The notes beneath the pieces are model-generated. The model saw only the letters and a list, made by a program, of their open reading frames with translations. It did no database searches and was not told the origin of the DNA. The position numbers were made by a program, and so were the translations under genes. From the NCBI GenBank assembly GCA_025331125.1, contig JAOALB010000054.1, forward strand, positions 62,001-126,000: a stretch of DNA of 64,000 bases, read 5' to 3'. The stretch is from Mycogone perniciosa (lineage: Eukaryota; Ascomycota; Sordariomycetes; Hypocreales; Hypocreaceae). Of this stretch, positions 48,971-60,951 are shown one piece after another. Every line of letters starts with the position of its first letter. Within the stretch, counting starts at the first letter, position 1.

Positions 48971-50169
48971 ACTCCGTACTACTCCGTATATACTAGTAAA
49001 TGCAAAATGGGAAATCATTGTAACCGTGCGGAATGACACATAGTGCATGCTTCTGGGACCTGGTAACCGGTAACCCTGTCACCCCACTTCAAGCTGACAG
49101 GGTCGCTTTGACCGTTGTTCTCCGTAGGGTTTGCTCCTATTGAGGATCAGCTGATAAGGAAACATCACGTATGAGTTGATCCGTCGTACGACCAGTCGGA
49201 AGGGACTTGTAATATGAGCGCGCGGGTTGGTAATAAGGCTTTTGCCGTCTGAGGGCGAACAACATGATGGGTCCCGTTCCGAGCCAAGCCATCGATACGA
49301 TACGTAATAATACCTCCTTACCTTGCTGGAGAAAAGGTGAGGCATTTTATGTGGATACTTTAAGGACCAAATAAAAACGCAGAGAATGACTCGTCAACGG
49401 CCTGAGATCAGCACCACCCCAGTTCTGGGGCAATCTCCAAATCAAGGTAGTACTATCTATGTACATTGGTAGGGGCAAAATATTGGAGACTTGGAGCAAA
49501 ACCTGGGGCAAATGCTATGTGGCGTGGCACTGGTTTATCGCAGCTGTACTCCGTAGGGCGTTTTCTACGGACAACTCCGGTGCTGGAGCCCATTTTTTGC
49601 CATGTTTGGTAATGTACTGCGTAATGAGTACGACAAATGGCGAGGGCGCGCACGGCTGTCGTCGGCATGGATTTCCGCAGGTCTGTCAGCTATCATTATT
49701 CTGCTATCTATTTAATGAATGTCACAAATCCTCTACGATCCAGGGCCGGGTTTTTAGCGTTAAACGACTCAGTCACAAGACTGAAATTCAGTAGCAGGCT
49801 TGATCCGATGGCGGTTACAACCATGAAGTGAATAGTAATAAACGGCGCGCTGTACGAAGTACTCCGTAATACTCTGTCCATAGGTAGTACGTACTAGGGA
49901 AGCTCCTGTTGGCTGGCCTGCTATCAAACCACATCCACATGGCCCCTGCTACTAAATTTCACCGCCAGCCAAGTCTGGGACAAGTCCTCTGCCTGTACTC
50001 CGTAATCCAAGGCAATAATCCCGCTGATGACTTCGTATAGGCTCCCAATCAAAAAGAGAACCAAAGATAAGAGTCACACGAGTGACGGGAGCATGCAGAC
50101 TGTGAATGCAAACATCTTCCGCGCTTGATTCTGGAATCTTTCCGCATTGGGTGGAGTGAGTACTCCGTA
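48971..50169. repeat. Cluster of TACTCCGTA 9-mers
   Basis: Exact TACTCCGTA occurs at 48980-48988, 49547-49555, 49860-49868, 49996-50004 and 50161-50169, with one-base variants at 48901 and 48970. Further copies lie at 45476 (reverse), 52508, 56365 and 56613 (reverse). All are between genes. Confidence 0.85.
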
Positions 50170-50660
50170 CATACATGGGTGTTGTGCCCCCTGTACGTGT
50201 AAGATAAGCGGCTTAATGTTTAATACTACATGTACCCCGTAGAGGAGATAAGCATTATGGGGCACGGAGTGATACGACTGTGCCGGTAATTCGGAATAGT
50301 ACTACGGTTTTGGAATGATTGCAAATAGACACCTTTCTTTGCCTGTCATGTATGTGGTCCCTTGTCCAGCTTCAGACGAGATATCTCTTCGTACAACTCG
50401 TATCCTCTGTCGGAGAGATTTCAAGCCTATCGTCTTCCAAATCAAAAGCCATGCAAGCCACAATAAGCCATTCAGCCCCCCGCATAGTGCTATTCTACAA
50501 AGGGCTACTTTGGCTGCTGCCTTTCCCGCCAAGCCTCGGGATTTGTCCTTGGAAGGCTGGAAACGGTTTGAGGTACTAAAAGGAACAAAGGGCGCGACTA
50601 GCCGGTTTCGCACCCGTTCGGCTTCGGCGTTGCGTCGTCCTTCACGGAGCTCGCACATTT

Positions 50661-50778
50661 ATTCATCCTCCTCATCCTTTTCCTTTTTCTTTTTCTTTTT
50701 CTGTTCTCCTCCTCATCGCACTCTAATTGGCCCTCTTATAACACACGTGCCGCCTCCAAGCATTGAGAGCACAGAGTC
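50661..50778 (+). promoter_or_regulatory. Pyrimidine-rich promoter of the permease
   Basis: A nearly pure C/T tract at about 50661-50718 is followed by TTATAA (50736-50741), a CACGTG box (50744-50749) and the start codon at 50779. CT tracts just before the transcription start are common in highly expressed fungal genes. Which factor binds CACGTG is not known from sequence. Confidence 0.5.
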
Positions 50779-52475
50779 ATGATGGAGAAGAACGGCCTGG
50801 ATTCCGGCCCCGATGATGGCTACGGCCTCAACCCCGAGGGCAGTCGCCCGGCCGAAACGGCAGAGTTCAGTCTCGCCAACAAGGATGAACAGCTCGCCCG
50901 TGGCCTCAAGAGTCGTCACATCCAGTTTCTGGCCCTTGGTGGTGCCATTGGCACTGGTTTATTCGTTGGCAGCGGCTCAATTCTCGCTGATACCGGTCCC
51001 GCTCCACTCTTCATGGCCTATCTATCCATGTCACTGATTGTTTTCGTTGTCATGGGGGATCTGGCCGAGATGGTCCTTCTGTTACCAATGAAGGGTATCA
51101 CCATTCCGTATTTCGTCGACCGCTTTCTCGATCCCAGTCTCGCCTTTGCCGCCGGATGGAACTACTGGTACGCGTACGCCATGCTCGTCGGCGCAGAGGC
51201 CTCAGCTGCCGCCATTGTCTTGGAATACTGGCAAGCCCCAGTTCATGTCGCCGTGTGGATCGCCATTGTACTCCTCGTCATGGCGCTCATCAATCTGGCC
51301 GCTATCAAGTACTACGGCGAGGCAGAATTCTGGTTTGCTAGCATTAAGCTAATAACGCTGGCTGGGCTATGCATTTTGGGCATAATAATCGTTTCCGGTG
51401 GTGGGCCAAACCACAAAGCAATTGGTTTTAGCTATTGGAATGATCCTGGTGCTTTCGTGGAATATAATGCTCCTGGTGCGACTGGTCGGTTTTTGGGATA
51501 CTGGCACGCATTTGTCAAGGTGAGTTTCTCAACCCCAACGACAGCGCCCACCATCACTAATGAGACTAATAGGCCGGATTTGCGTTCATTACAAGCCCGG
51601 AATTGATTGCGATTGCTGCAGGCGAAGCCAAATCTCCCCGTCGTAACATCAGGAAAGCAGCCTCGCGTTTCACGGTGCGCTTGGCCCTGTTCTATGGTGT
51701 CTCATCTCTCATCATTGGTATCCTTGTGCCATCCAACGACAAGAGATTGCTCGGTGCCGGAAATGCGAACGCTTCGCCTTTTGTTATCGGTATTCAGAAT
51801 GCCGGTATTCCCGTGCTCAATCATATCATCAACGCTGCAATCTTGACCTCTGCCTGGTCAGCCGGAAACTCTTTCTTGTACTCAGGCAGCAGAGTTTTAT
51901 ACTCTATGTCACTCACTGGCCAGGCGCCTAAGTGGTTCTCGATTACCAATGGCAGCGGTGTCCCTTATGTTGCCGTTCTCTTCACCTGGGCATTCGGCCT
52001 CCTGGCATTCCTCAACGTCGACAACTCGGGAGCACAAGTGTTCAACTGGTTCGTTAACATTTCGACCATCTCAGGCTTCATCGCATGGATTGTTGTGCTC
52101 CTGACATATCTTCGTTTCCGTGCTGCAATGAAATATAATAATATGGTGCAAGATTTACCATATCGGGCACATTTGCAACCATACACCACGTATATTGCGC
52201 TCTTTGTCATTACCATACTCACCATTACCAATGGATTCCAGATATTTATCCCCAGAAACTGGAACGTCAGCGACTTCCTCGCTGCATACATCACTCTACC
52301 CATTTTCCTCGGACTCTATTTCGGTCATAAGATTTGGAAGCGGACCCCTTTCTTCCGACCCACACATACAATTGACGTCACTACTGGCAAGAGGGAGATG
52401 GATGAAATGGAGGCAATGGACAAACCACCTGTGCCGAGGAATTGGCTCGAAAAGGCGTGGTTCTGGTTGGCATAG
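50779..52475 (+). CDS. Amino acid permease, APC superfamily (AA_permease)
   Basis: A plasma-membrane proton-coupled amino acid transporter of about 547 residues, normal for the family, with some twelve hydrophobic segments. The N-terminal signature RGLKSRHIQFLALGGAIGTG is followed by LFVGSG, and the mid-protein signature AAGEAKSPRRNIRKA is present; both are hallmarks of the yeast amino acid transporter family (GAP1/DIP5-like). Exact substrate is not predictable; a DIP5-like dicarboxylic or a general permease is possible. One 53-nt intron (51520-51572) joins FVK to AGFAFITSPEL in frame. The start is ATGATG at 50779; the second ATG is equally possible. The reading frame is intact, unlike the neighbouring megasynthase. 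Confidence 0.92.
51520..51572 (+). other. Intron of the permease (53 nt)
   Basis: GTGAGT donor, AATAG acceptor, CACTAAT/GACTAAT branch-like sequence. Splicing restores the conserved E-L-I-A-I-A-A-G-E region in frame. Confidence 0.9.
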
Positions 52476-53120
52476 ACGAGATGCTAGGAGTTTTTGTGGT
52501 GACGGAGTACTCCGTATGTCCGGTATGGTCAATGAGTAGTTGATACCCATGTATGTTATGCTGTTTATGTCCCATACCGAATTTCTGAATAGAAGAGTTA
52601 GATCAAGATGCTTGGTTGATACGTGGGACGTGAAAGTCAGCGGCTTTCTATTTGGCACCTGAGTGACGTAGCGGTCCAGGATGGCGGGTCCGGGGTATGC
52701 ATAACCTTACCGGCTTCAACGAACGGGCCGGCCATCTGATAACCTGAGGAGATGCACAGTGCGGACTAACTTTCTTCAACCGACATTCCAAATCTCCGGC
52801 GACCCGGAGTGTCCAGAATGAGATGCTGAAATAGTTTTGGGGAGAGAAAGAGGGGTGGTGGTTTCTCGACGTTCAGCTCAATGCGTGCGCATTTGTGGGA
52901 TTTGGAATTTCACGCGATGCCAAAGTTATGACCGTTATGCTTTGAGGAGAACCCCGTAGCAGCTAGCAATCCACTGCTGACGATTAAAAGGAAACGACGA
53001 TTCACTAATCTCTCACCTTTTCTTTTCAGCTCTCCACCTTTCTTCTTCTTTTTCGACATTAAAGATGAGAACCGAGAGTCGGAGAACGAAGAGAAGGAAC
53101 AGATAATAGCAGCAAACCCG
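52476..53120. other. Intergenic region
   Basis: It contains a palindromic ACGGAGTACTCCGT (52502-52515) shortly after the permease stop, and a CT-rich tract at about 53013-53060 that looks like a promoter for the short frame at 53121. No other feature was seen. Confidence 0.5.
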
Positions 53121-53596
53121 ATGTCGCAAATGCAGCCGTGTCAGGCAGCGCTCACCTTTCTCGCTACCATGGATTCAGGAAAGGAAAGACGCAGGGAAAG
53201 GAGAGAGGCCAACACACCCACCAGGGTGCAGCTATCGGTCCAAAAACACATCACTCGTGACGAGGTGCTCCGGCAAGTCGAGTCGATCGTTCGGAAGCTT
53301 GACCAGTCACATGAATAGCCTGACAGAATGGTCGTACGTCGAAACAACAATGGAAGAACTCCCCAAAAGATGGACCTCCCAACACTCGGTCCGAATAGTC
53401 GTCGACTACATGGATGACTTCGCAGACTACCTCAAGGACTATAAAGTGTCTCTCTATAATGACAGAACAGCTCGACGATTACGTTAAATGGCCGGAAAGT
53501 CAGTGGAAGCGAAGCGACTGGATGAGTCGCACCAGACGCTGTCTTATCGACCTGGACAACCCGACAAGGGGGAGGGCAATGACGGCCAGGGGTTGA
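53121..53596 (+). pseudogene. Hypothetical small protein, possibly frameshifted
   Basis: Three short frames follow one another with plausible protein composition: 53121-53318, then about 53308-53487, then about 53470-53596. They read like one helical, charged polypeptide cut twice, continuing from ITRDEVLRQVESIVRKLDQ into SLTEWSYVETTMEELPKRW, then MTEQLDDYVKWPESQWKRSDW. A CT-rich tract lies just upstream. No family is recognised, and chance is a fair alternative. Confidence 0.25.
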
Positions 53597-53709
53597 CTGA
53601 AACCTGTTCAACTAATAACGCAGCTAGTTGAGGTCTACAATACTGCTTACAGCACTGTAGAGAATCCATCACCAGACTGCCAACATAGTCGCCGGATTTT
53701 CCAATAACT

Positions 53710-56119
53710 TTAAATACGATCTATACCTGAATAAGGACATTCTTCATGCAATTGCGTAAGGGCATCCTGAAAAATGTCCTCCGAGTCTTCGTCGTCTGAT
53801 TCCTGTTTGATCTCCGTTGTCTCCCGGGTAGGAGAGGAGACGCAAGAGAAATGTCCAGCTTCCAAGAGGCTCTCAACAGTCTGCGACATTTGATAAGCGC
53901 CCTCAAAAATCATGAGCAGTTCATCGAATGCAAAGCTCAGCTTGTCTGTGGCATCTTCTCTTTCGCGCACTGTCTTCCTGAAGTCGCCAAGCACGTAATT
54001 CTTGTCATATTTGAGGCGGAAATGGTTGGTGTTTGCTAGAATATCGATGGTTTCAATATCTGCATAGAGTGCCGTGATATTGAGAAGATGCGGCCCTTTC
54101 AGCCGAGGACACACGGAATACTCGTGCCAACGCTCGAGGAAAAGCCTCAAGACATGGTGGCTGTTATGCGTGATTGCTGTGGTCAGAGGCGTATCTCCAG
54201 TCTTTGACGCCATATTAATGTCTGCACCATACTCAAGCAGAAGAATCGCAAGGCTTGCATCATCCTTCTGTGCAGCATGAAAAAGTGCCGTCTTGCCGTC
54301 TACACCGGCCTGATTGACATCTGCTCCAAAATCCAGGAGGATCTTGACGAGCAAGGGGTCGTTCGCATTTCGAGCGGCAACATTCAGAGGACCGCCCTTC
54401 ATGATGCCGTTAGGCAACGGCGGGTCAGGATCTGCTCCAGCATCAAGGAGTTTGACACATGCCGTATGACCCTGAGCAGCTGCATTAGACAATGCACCAG
54501 ATATTTGAACATCAATTATGTTCGGGTCGGCGCCGTATCTGAGTAAGGTCACTATCGCATGGCTGTCGTTCCTAGCAGCGGCCCATGCCAAGGCTGTACG
54601 ACCCATTGAGTCTTGCACATCGATATCTTCGGGATAGAGAAGGAGTTCCGTTTCTAGGTCACTACTTGAGAGGCCTAGAACAATGCGGTGAGTCTTGGTG
54701 AATCTTGAGTCATCAATGAAGTCATCCAGGTATTCGCTGCCTTTGGTGATGGCACGAAGGGCGTCCACAGCAGGCTCGGAGAGATTGCCTTCTAACAAAA
54801 AGTGGCATGCCTTGATACGAGGACTATTGTCGAATGCTCCAATCGGTCTATAGTCGACGTCTGCACCAGCTTGCAGCAAAAATTTGCAGGTCTCATATTG
54901 CTTGCTGTACAACGCCCACCGAAGAAGAGAGTATCCGCGCGTGGTGCTAATGTCTCGAGCTGATGCCAAGCCATGCTCAAAGAGAAACTTCAATCCGTTA
55001 ATATTTCCGTTGACGGCAAAGTTGATACATTGGGCACTGTCGGGTATTATCCTGAGCATGTCGATTTGCAAGGAAGGACCAGCGCCATGATGATACGACA
55101 ATTCCATCCTCACGATCCTAGACCAGAAGCTCGCTGGGAACCAATACTCTAGGCTTATCTTGCTCGAGCGGGACCCCTGGCATTCCTCGCTGTCACACTT
55201 TGGGCTTGTAACCGGTAGACCCGCGTAACCGACAAACAGGCGGCCCAGCATGTTGTTCAAAAACGCCGGCGATGACGAACTTCGGTGCGAGTGGCATGAA
55301 CAGGGACACCGCACTCGACAAGTGACACTCGACGGTGTTACGCGAATACCCAAATTGGGCTGTTCGGGGGCATGTATGAAGGTGTTCGCTTTCGCAGGCA
55401 GTGGTCGCTTCTTTGCGGCCAAGTTCGTCCCGTATGCCGACCTGACTTGAATGAACTGGTTCATTTGCAGCATGTCGGACTGGTGCTGAAGCATTTGCTC
55501 GACTCGTGCGATGCGTTCGTCGACCCCTGTCAGAGTGTCCAGGAACTTCTCGCTCATGGCAACTTGAGCCTGAGATGACTGCGTTGTGGTGGTAGATATG
55601 GCTTGAATGTCAAGTCGGATTCTCAACATGTCCTCACTGGTCCACAGTTAGCCGCGTATCGCTTCGGAGTGGCCATGTTAGCGGGCAAGGCGCATACGAG
55701 TTGGTCGCACCAAGCATGATGTTCAAGCTACTCTTCACAGTTCGAATATCATCTTGCAGCTCTTTCAATCGCGCCTGGTCTGCGCGCCACGTATTCATCA
55801 AGCTGAGAGGTAGTCTGGACTTCAAGTAAACACGCGTAAGGTTATTGACAATCGCCTCGACCTCGGTTAACTTGGACCTTGCCTGTTTCAACAAATGAGG
55901 TATCGCCGAATATTTGTTCTCTGGCAGGCTTGTTCGCCCCTCCATCAAGGAGGCGATCTGCAGCAGCACAAGCTCAAAATCGGCCACCTCATTGCTTACA
56001 GCGTGGATTCGCCCAGGCAAGCTCTTGCAGAGACCCCTCAAGGAAGAAATCGACGCGCATATTTGGGAGGAGAAGGTGATTATGGCGATGGCGCTCGCAG
56101 TCAGAGAGAGGGGATCCAT
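53710..56119 (-). CDS. Ankyrin-repeat protein with fungal STAND-type N-terminal domain
   Basis: A product of about 782 residues from two exons (56119-55698 and 55636-53710). The first about 100 residues (MDPLSLTASAIAIITFSSQI, followed by CASISSL) are the hydrophobic-start helical domain found at the N-terminus of many fungal NLR-like and ankyrin proteins. A coiled segment and a Cys-rich patch (CRVRCPCSCHSHR) follow, then at least seven ankyrin repeats from about residue 350 to 680 (for example DGKTALFHAAQKDDASLAIL and TGDTPLTTAI). The C-terminus is acidic. No NTPase domain is present, so it is not a full STAND receptor; a scaffold or immune-related role is only inference. The frame is intact. 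It is transcribed divergently from the SPX-GDPD gene. Confidence 0.82.
55637..55697 (-). other. Intron of the ankyrin gene (61 nt)
   Basis: On the minus strand: donor GTATGC, GGCTAAC branch point, CAG acceptor. Splicing fuses ATNS to EDMLRIRLD in frame and removes the stop in the unspliced reading. Confidence 0.88.
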
Positions 56120-56693
56120 AGGTACCCAAATGCCTCTGTTTGGGCTGACTAGGAAAAGACGGCGTAACTCTAGCGGAATACTAAATGAACGGGCCGTCCC
56201 TAGGGAACTTATCTTCGAGGGGTACGTACCTGCATCGTTCAGCTCTGTTTTGACTCTGCTCTCCCAACCAATAGTCGCCTTCTATGGGTTCCAGCTAGGC
56301 GCTTGATTTCTTCTGGCCGCTTGTGCATTATGTATGTACTTCGTACGAAGTAGATACTAGGTAATACTCCGTAGAATACGTGTGTGTGTGTGACTGCGCC
56401 ACAGCAAGGAACAGGGCTGCCCGGCCCGGATGATATGATAGTATGATGTGATATCATACCTAGTTGTATTGGGCACCTGGCAGCTGGTAGTAGTAGCACT
56501 TCGTAAGCTTGGGCTCACTCTTCTGACAACATTGATTACGTGTGGGCTCAGGGGCCTTGCAGCTAACCCCTCTTTGACCCTGGCCACTTTCTCTCGATAA
56601 CAGCCTTCTATCTACGGAGTACTCATAGGCTTTTCACATTTGTCTCACCACGAGCGAGCGTGCAAGATCTGGAAGACCAGCAACACTTCCATC
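56120..56693. promoter_or_regulatory. Divergent promoter region
   Basis: About 570 bp shared by the ankyrin gene (minus) and the SPX-GDPD gene (plus). It contains a short GT microsatellite (about 56379-56391) and two copies of the intergenic 9-mer (56365 and 56613). No clear CACGTG phosphate-response box was found. Confidence 0.5.
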
Positions 56694-59600
56694 ATGAAGT
56701 TTGGCTTGCATCTTCATCGTCATCTGTTGGCGAAGTGGACCGATCACTACGTTGACTATAATGGCCTGCGACGGATGATCAGGGTCGAATCGCAACCGCA
56801 AAACAAGGCAGACTTTGCAGGTTGGTAAGCGCACCTCCGGGATCAATCACCTTCTAATCAGGCTTCAGAGGTTTTTGAATACCTCAGCGAAAATATCAGA
56901 AGCCTTGAGGCATTTCGTCGGAAAAAGTACGAATCAGTTGTTCGCCGTGAGACCGAACTATGTGCGAGATTTGCCTTGCCTTCGGCGCCTGTCACTTTGC
57001 CCAATATCGACCTCGTGGAAGTGCACGAACTCGCCTTTGTTCTCTTTGTCTATGAAGATCTCCTGCTTGAACTGAAAGAGATTCAATGGTTTGACAGAGT
57101 TAATGAGACCGCGATAACAAAAATCTTTAACAAGATCGCGAACGACGACCAAGAAACTTCCAATGATTATCATCGTCTCCATTCTCAATGGCTTGCGGTG
57201 CAACAGAATCTCGAGAAGCCCCGAGTTTGGGCCCACAAGCGAATCTCCAAGTTGATAGCTGATATCCGTCGGGTGCGTGCTGTGCCGCAACTTGGTGCAC
57301 GATCGTTGTACTTAGGCAGTTTGTCCAGCGATACATGGCCCCTTGCATTTACCCAGGATGACTTGTATCGCGTGCTCAAGAACGACGATTGTCATGCTGC
57401 ACAGAAAATCCTTCTCGCATTTGGCGACCTGATGGCCGAGCGAGGTCATGATTCCGGCACGCTACTCTACGATATGTTTATTCTTGCGGCCATCTTTGAA
57501 TCCAATAACACTGCGATTCTTATCCTTGACGCCTTGCTCAATGAAAGTGCCGCTATAAACACGAATCAAATGTCCCTCTTTCTAAGAATATGCGGCCATA
57601 AAATGCAAAAGGAGTCCCATCAATCACAACATTTGTCTGGAGAGCATCGTCAAAACGTCACATTTGACGACCTGTTGAGCAAATTGCTGCTGAATGACTC
57701 TGACTCCGCTACCAGTTTTCTTCTTGGTGAGAAGGACAGTCAAGGATGTCTTCCGCTGCACTATGCGGCGCAGTACGGCTTGACAAACTTTTGCAGAGCC
57801 TTGGTATTTTGTGCGCTCGGTTCAGAGAGTCAACCTGTTGTTGCTGAGGCTTTGTTTTCAATGGATCACGAGGGCAATACACCAATCCACTACGCTGTCC
57901 TCTCCGGTCACACGCCTGTGCTCACCGTCCTACTCCAAGGATTGTTTCTTGTCCAGAAGAATAAGCAGACAATGTCCGACATCAAAAACCTCCTCGGGGA
58001 CCTTCTTCTTTTGTCTCTAAGAGCCAAGGAAGATGAGATGGTCGAGGTTCTCCTGGGAAACGGACCTGATCTCAACTACAGATCAGTCCGTGGCGAGACT
58101 GCTCTTTATTGCGCTGCTCAAGCGGGCAACTTGGGCCGAGTTCGACTCCTTCTCGAGCATATGCTCCAACACGGACTCGGCGTAGATCTTGCTGAAAAGA
58201 CTACAGGATGGACACCACTCATGGTTGCATGTGCGAACGGTCACGAAGAGGTTGTACGCTGCCTCTTGGAAGCCGGTGCCGAGCCTGGAAGTCGCGATAT
58301 TTTGGGCTGGACCGCTCAGGAACATGCTACATTTCGAGGTCACCTTGCCATCGCAGAGTGTTTCCCCTCAACTTCACCGGGAAATCCACATGAGGGGCCT
58401 GCAAGTTCCTGTAGAATTTCCCACAAGAGCCCGCCGCGTATCGTTCGCGCGACGGGAGAGAGATTGGTCGTTATCAATCTTGGAAGTACCCAAGGAGGTC
58501 ACGAACGAACTGCATTCGAGCTCTCTCATTTCGATCGTGGAAGCAATCATGGGCTCGGTGCAACAACTCCGTTGGTATTAGAGATTTCTGCTCCAGGAGC
58601 AGACGCCAGAGCAAAAACGGTGCAGCTACCGATATTGGAGGATCAGATTAACCAACCTTTCATCTTTCAGGCCAAAGAGAATGCGCCTCTGAAAATAGTT
58701 GTCAGACTCTATCGCCGTGAATCCGCCGACTCGATGCTTTTAAGCAGTGGAATGGCTATCCTGAACCACGAAAAGGTGCACTTTGGAGACAAGCGCGAGA
58801 GCATGATTCGGGAGGTTACGGTCTTTATGATGGACAAAGATACCATGGACTTGGCGGGTACTGTTTTGCTTAGTTATGTTGTTGCAACACCATTCGCGGG
58901 TCTTCAGCAACCAAATACGGCAAACTACCACAGGCGTGTGGGGGATCCAGTACGACTTGTTGGCCACAGAGGTATGCTTCTCCTCGTTTGCCGTTATTGA
59001 TCTCATATACTAACTTGAAATAACTATAGGTTCGGGACAGAATACCGCGAGTCGATCATTTCTTCAACTTGGGGAGAACACGGCCATGGTATGCCATCGC
59101 GTCCGCAACCACTCTATGCTCACATATTGACGTACCACAGTCATTCCTATCTGCTGCCAAGTTAGGAGCGTCATTTATTGAGGTTAGATCACTACCTACT
59201 CACCCTAACCGACTTTAATTGCTAACAGTCTATAGTTTGGTATTAAATTCTCCCTTCCAAGAAACCGGTCAAGCCTAATGAGCCTGTAGACTTGCAGGTT
59301 ACTCGAGATCTCGAGGCTGTGATATTCCACGACTTCTCACTCAGTGAATCTGGAACAGACATACCCATCCATGACCTTACCCTGGCTCAGTATAAGCATG
59401 CGAGTGACTTGCAAGAATCACGAAGCATGGCCCCAGTCAGCCTGAGCACAGGGAGTGGAACTTTACTCGATCCACCACGAAGACGACGTGCCTGGTCGAC
59501 TGGTGACGAATCTCAATCGCGGGCCGTGCAGTTGCGCGACAGGTTGCGCTACACCGTGGACTTCCAAAATAAAGGCTTCAAGCCTAATACCCGAGGAGAT

Positions 59601-60310
59601 TTCATACAGGATTCTTTAACCACACTAGAGGAACTCCTCGTGGATTTGCCCCAAGAAATTGGTTTTAACATTGAGATGAGTACGTTCTCGAAACAGGATT
59701 GTTGGTAGCAATAACGCTGACACAGAGCCAAGAATATCCACGATTTCATGAAGCGGTTGAAGCAGGAGTGGCTCCTGTCACTATCGATCTCAATACGTTT
59801 ATCGATGTTGCTCTCGAGAAAATCCAGCGATTGGCCGGCGATCGGCCAATAATTCTTTCCTCGTTCACTCCTGAGGTTTGCATCCTCCTTTCCGTGAAAC
59901 AGAAAGCCTACCCGGTCATGTTCATCACGAATGCTGGCAAAATTCCCATGACAGATCGAGAGCTGAGAGCGGCAAGTCTGCAGGTGGCAGTGCACTTCGC
60001 CCAGCGTTGGAACCTCTCAGGAATTGTTTTTGCTTGCGAGACATTGTTGTATTGCCCTAGACTTGTTCAATTCGTGAAGAACGCGGGTCTAGTATGTGCC
60101 TCCTATGGATTGTTGAATAATGATCCAGCAAATGCAAGAGTAAGTCCCTTCCGTTGCATTATGATATTTTTCCTGTGTGCTTCTATTCATCACACTAACA
60201 TCTTTGATCAGAGACAAGCGGACGCTGGTGTAGACATTATTGTGGCTGACAGGGTCAAGCTCATTGCCGATGAATTGCTCAAGGATCTTGAGTCCAATGG
60301 ACTCAACTAA
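56694..60310 (+). CDS. SPX-ankyrin-glycerophosphodiester phosphodiesterase (GDE1/PHO81-like)
   Basis: The protein couples phosphate sensing to hydrolysis of glycerophosphodiesters such as glycerophosphocholine, and is likely cytosolic. Eight exons (56694-56820, 56869-58971, 59030-59088, 59141-59182, 59236-59239, 59290-59679, 59733-60139, 60212-60310) sum to 3231 nt, an exact 1076-codon frame, typical for the family. Residues 1-150 form an SPX domain (MKFGLHLHRHLLAKW, YVDYNGLRRMI, RRKKYESV). Ankyrin repeats lie at about 333-533 (PLHYAAQYG, TPIHYAVLSG, TALYCAAQAG, TPLMVACANG). The GDPD domain spans about 740-1065 with GHRG, ENTAMSF, the metal-binding Asp in FDLQ, the catalytic His in FHDF and NNDP. 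Known relatives are yeast Gde1 and Pho81. Pho81 lacks catalysis; here the GHRG and HD motifs are kept, so an active Gde1-like enzyme is more likely. Frame intact. Confidence 0.9.
59236..59239 (+). other. Probable 4-nt micro-exon
   Basis: The four bases TTTG lie between two normal-looking introns (59183-59235 and 59240-59289, both GT..AG). They are needed to encode Phe and the first base of the conserved metal-binding Asp in FDLQ of the GDPD domain, and to keep the 1076-codon frame. Removing the whole stretch as one intron breaks the frame. Confidence 0.7.
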
Positions 60311-60951
60311 AAGATACGTCTCGAAAATGAGATAAGATAGGAGATTATGCTCATCATCTATGATCATACGCTCTGGTGGGGGTGGCTGATGTCGATCTCG
60401 GGTCGTCTTGCTGGTTAAGTGTACGGGATGGAGATCACGTTGTACATCTTCCAATATAGGCAATAGGTCTAGGCAACAGACGAATCATTTGCTCCGTGGT
60501 TTTCTTGACGAATGATAGTCTTTATGCAGTTTCAGCCATATGTTGTAGCCATTCAGATCAATTAGCTATTTTAAGAATGCCGCAGCCGCAGAGTTGTGGC
60601 TGCGCAGAGAAGCCAAGAGCTGAGTGAGACAGGGGGCTCAGACATACCGCGAGTTAAGAGTGAATCGACGGGCCGTCACATCATGCCGGCCAGCGCTTGA
60701 CAAAGTGGCTGCATACGTCAAGCGCCCAAGACAATAATGAGGCTCTTATATCAAGGGTGAGGCTCTGTCTCGCCCTTGGAACCAACAATCTAAAAACGAC
60801 ACCACAGCCCCTCTCTCCGCATCTTGATTCTCCAACTGTCGCACCGTGTATTATACACGGTCTTTGTTTATGGTTTCTGAATGGTTCATCCAGGGTTTTT
60901 CGATTCCACATAGCTCACACATCCTTTACGGAACCAAACCAAGGGCTACAA
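60311..60951. other. Intergenic region before the NACHT-WD40 relic
   Basis: About 640 bp. An open frame upstream of 60952 continues into the relic, but its sequence up to there shows no domain. Where a STAND effector domain would be expected nothing is recognisable. Confidence 0.4.

Larger units (their letters stand above)
47134..50660. other. Long intergenic region with repeat 9-mers and possible relics
   Basis: About 3.5 kb without a supportable gene. A stretch at 47690-47835 encodes an acidic Asp/Glu-rich run in one frame, and 48075-48225 reads as plausible protein on the minus strand, but both are closed by stops and match no family I know. From 48.9 kb on, TACTCCGTA-type 9-mers are frequent. 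Confidence 0.5.

Noticed and set aside
43328..50778. tRNA or rRNA genes
   Set aside because: No cloverleaf with conserved T-loop and anticodon arm, and no rRNA-like sequence, was noticed on reading; a covariance-model scan was not possible.
56431..56456. Short inverted repeat TGATAT/ATATCA in the divergent promoter
   Set aside because: Only 6-7 bp arms in an AT-rich stretch; expected by chance.
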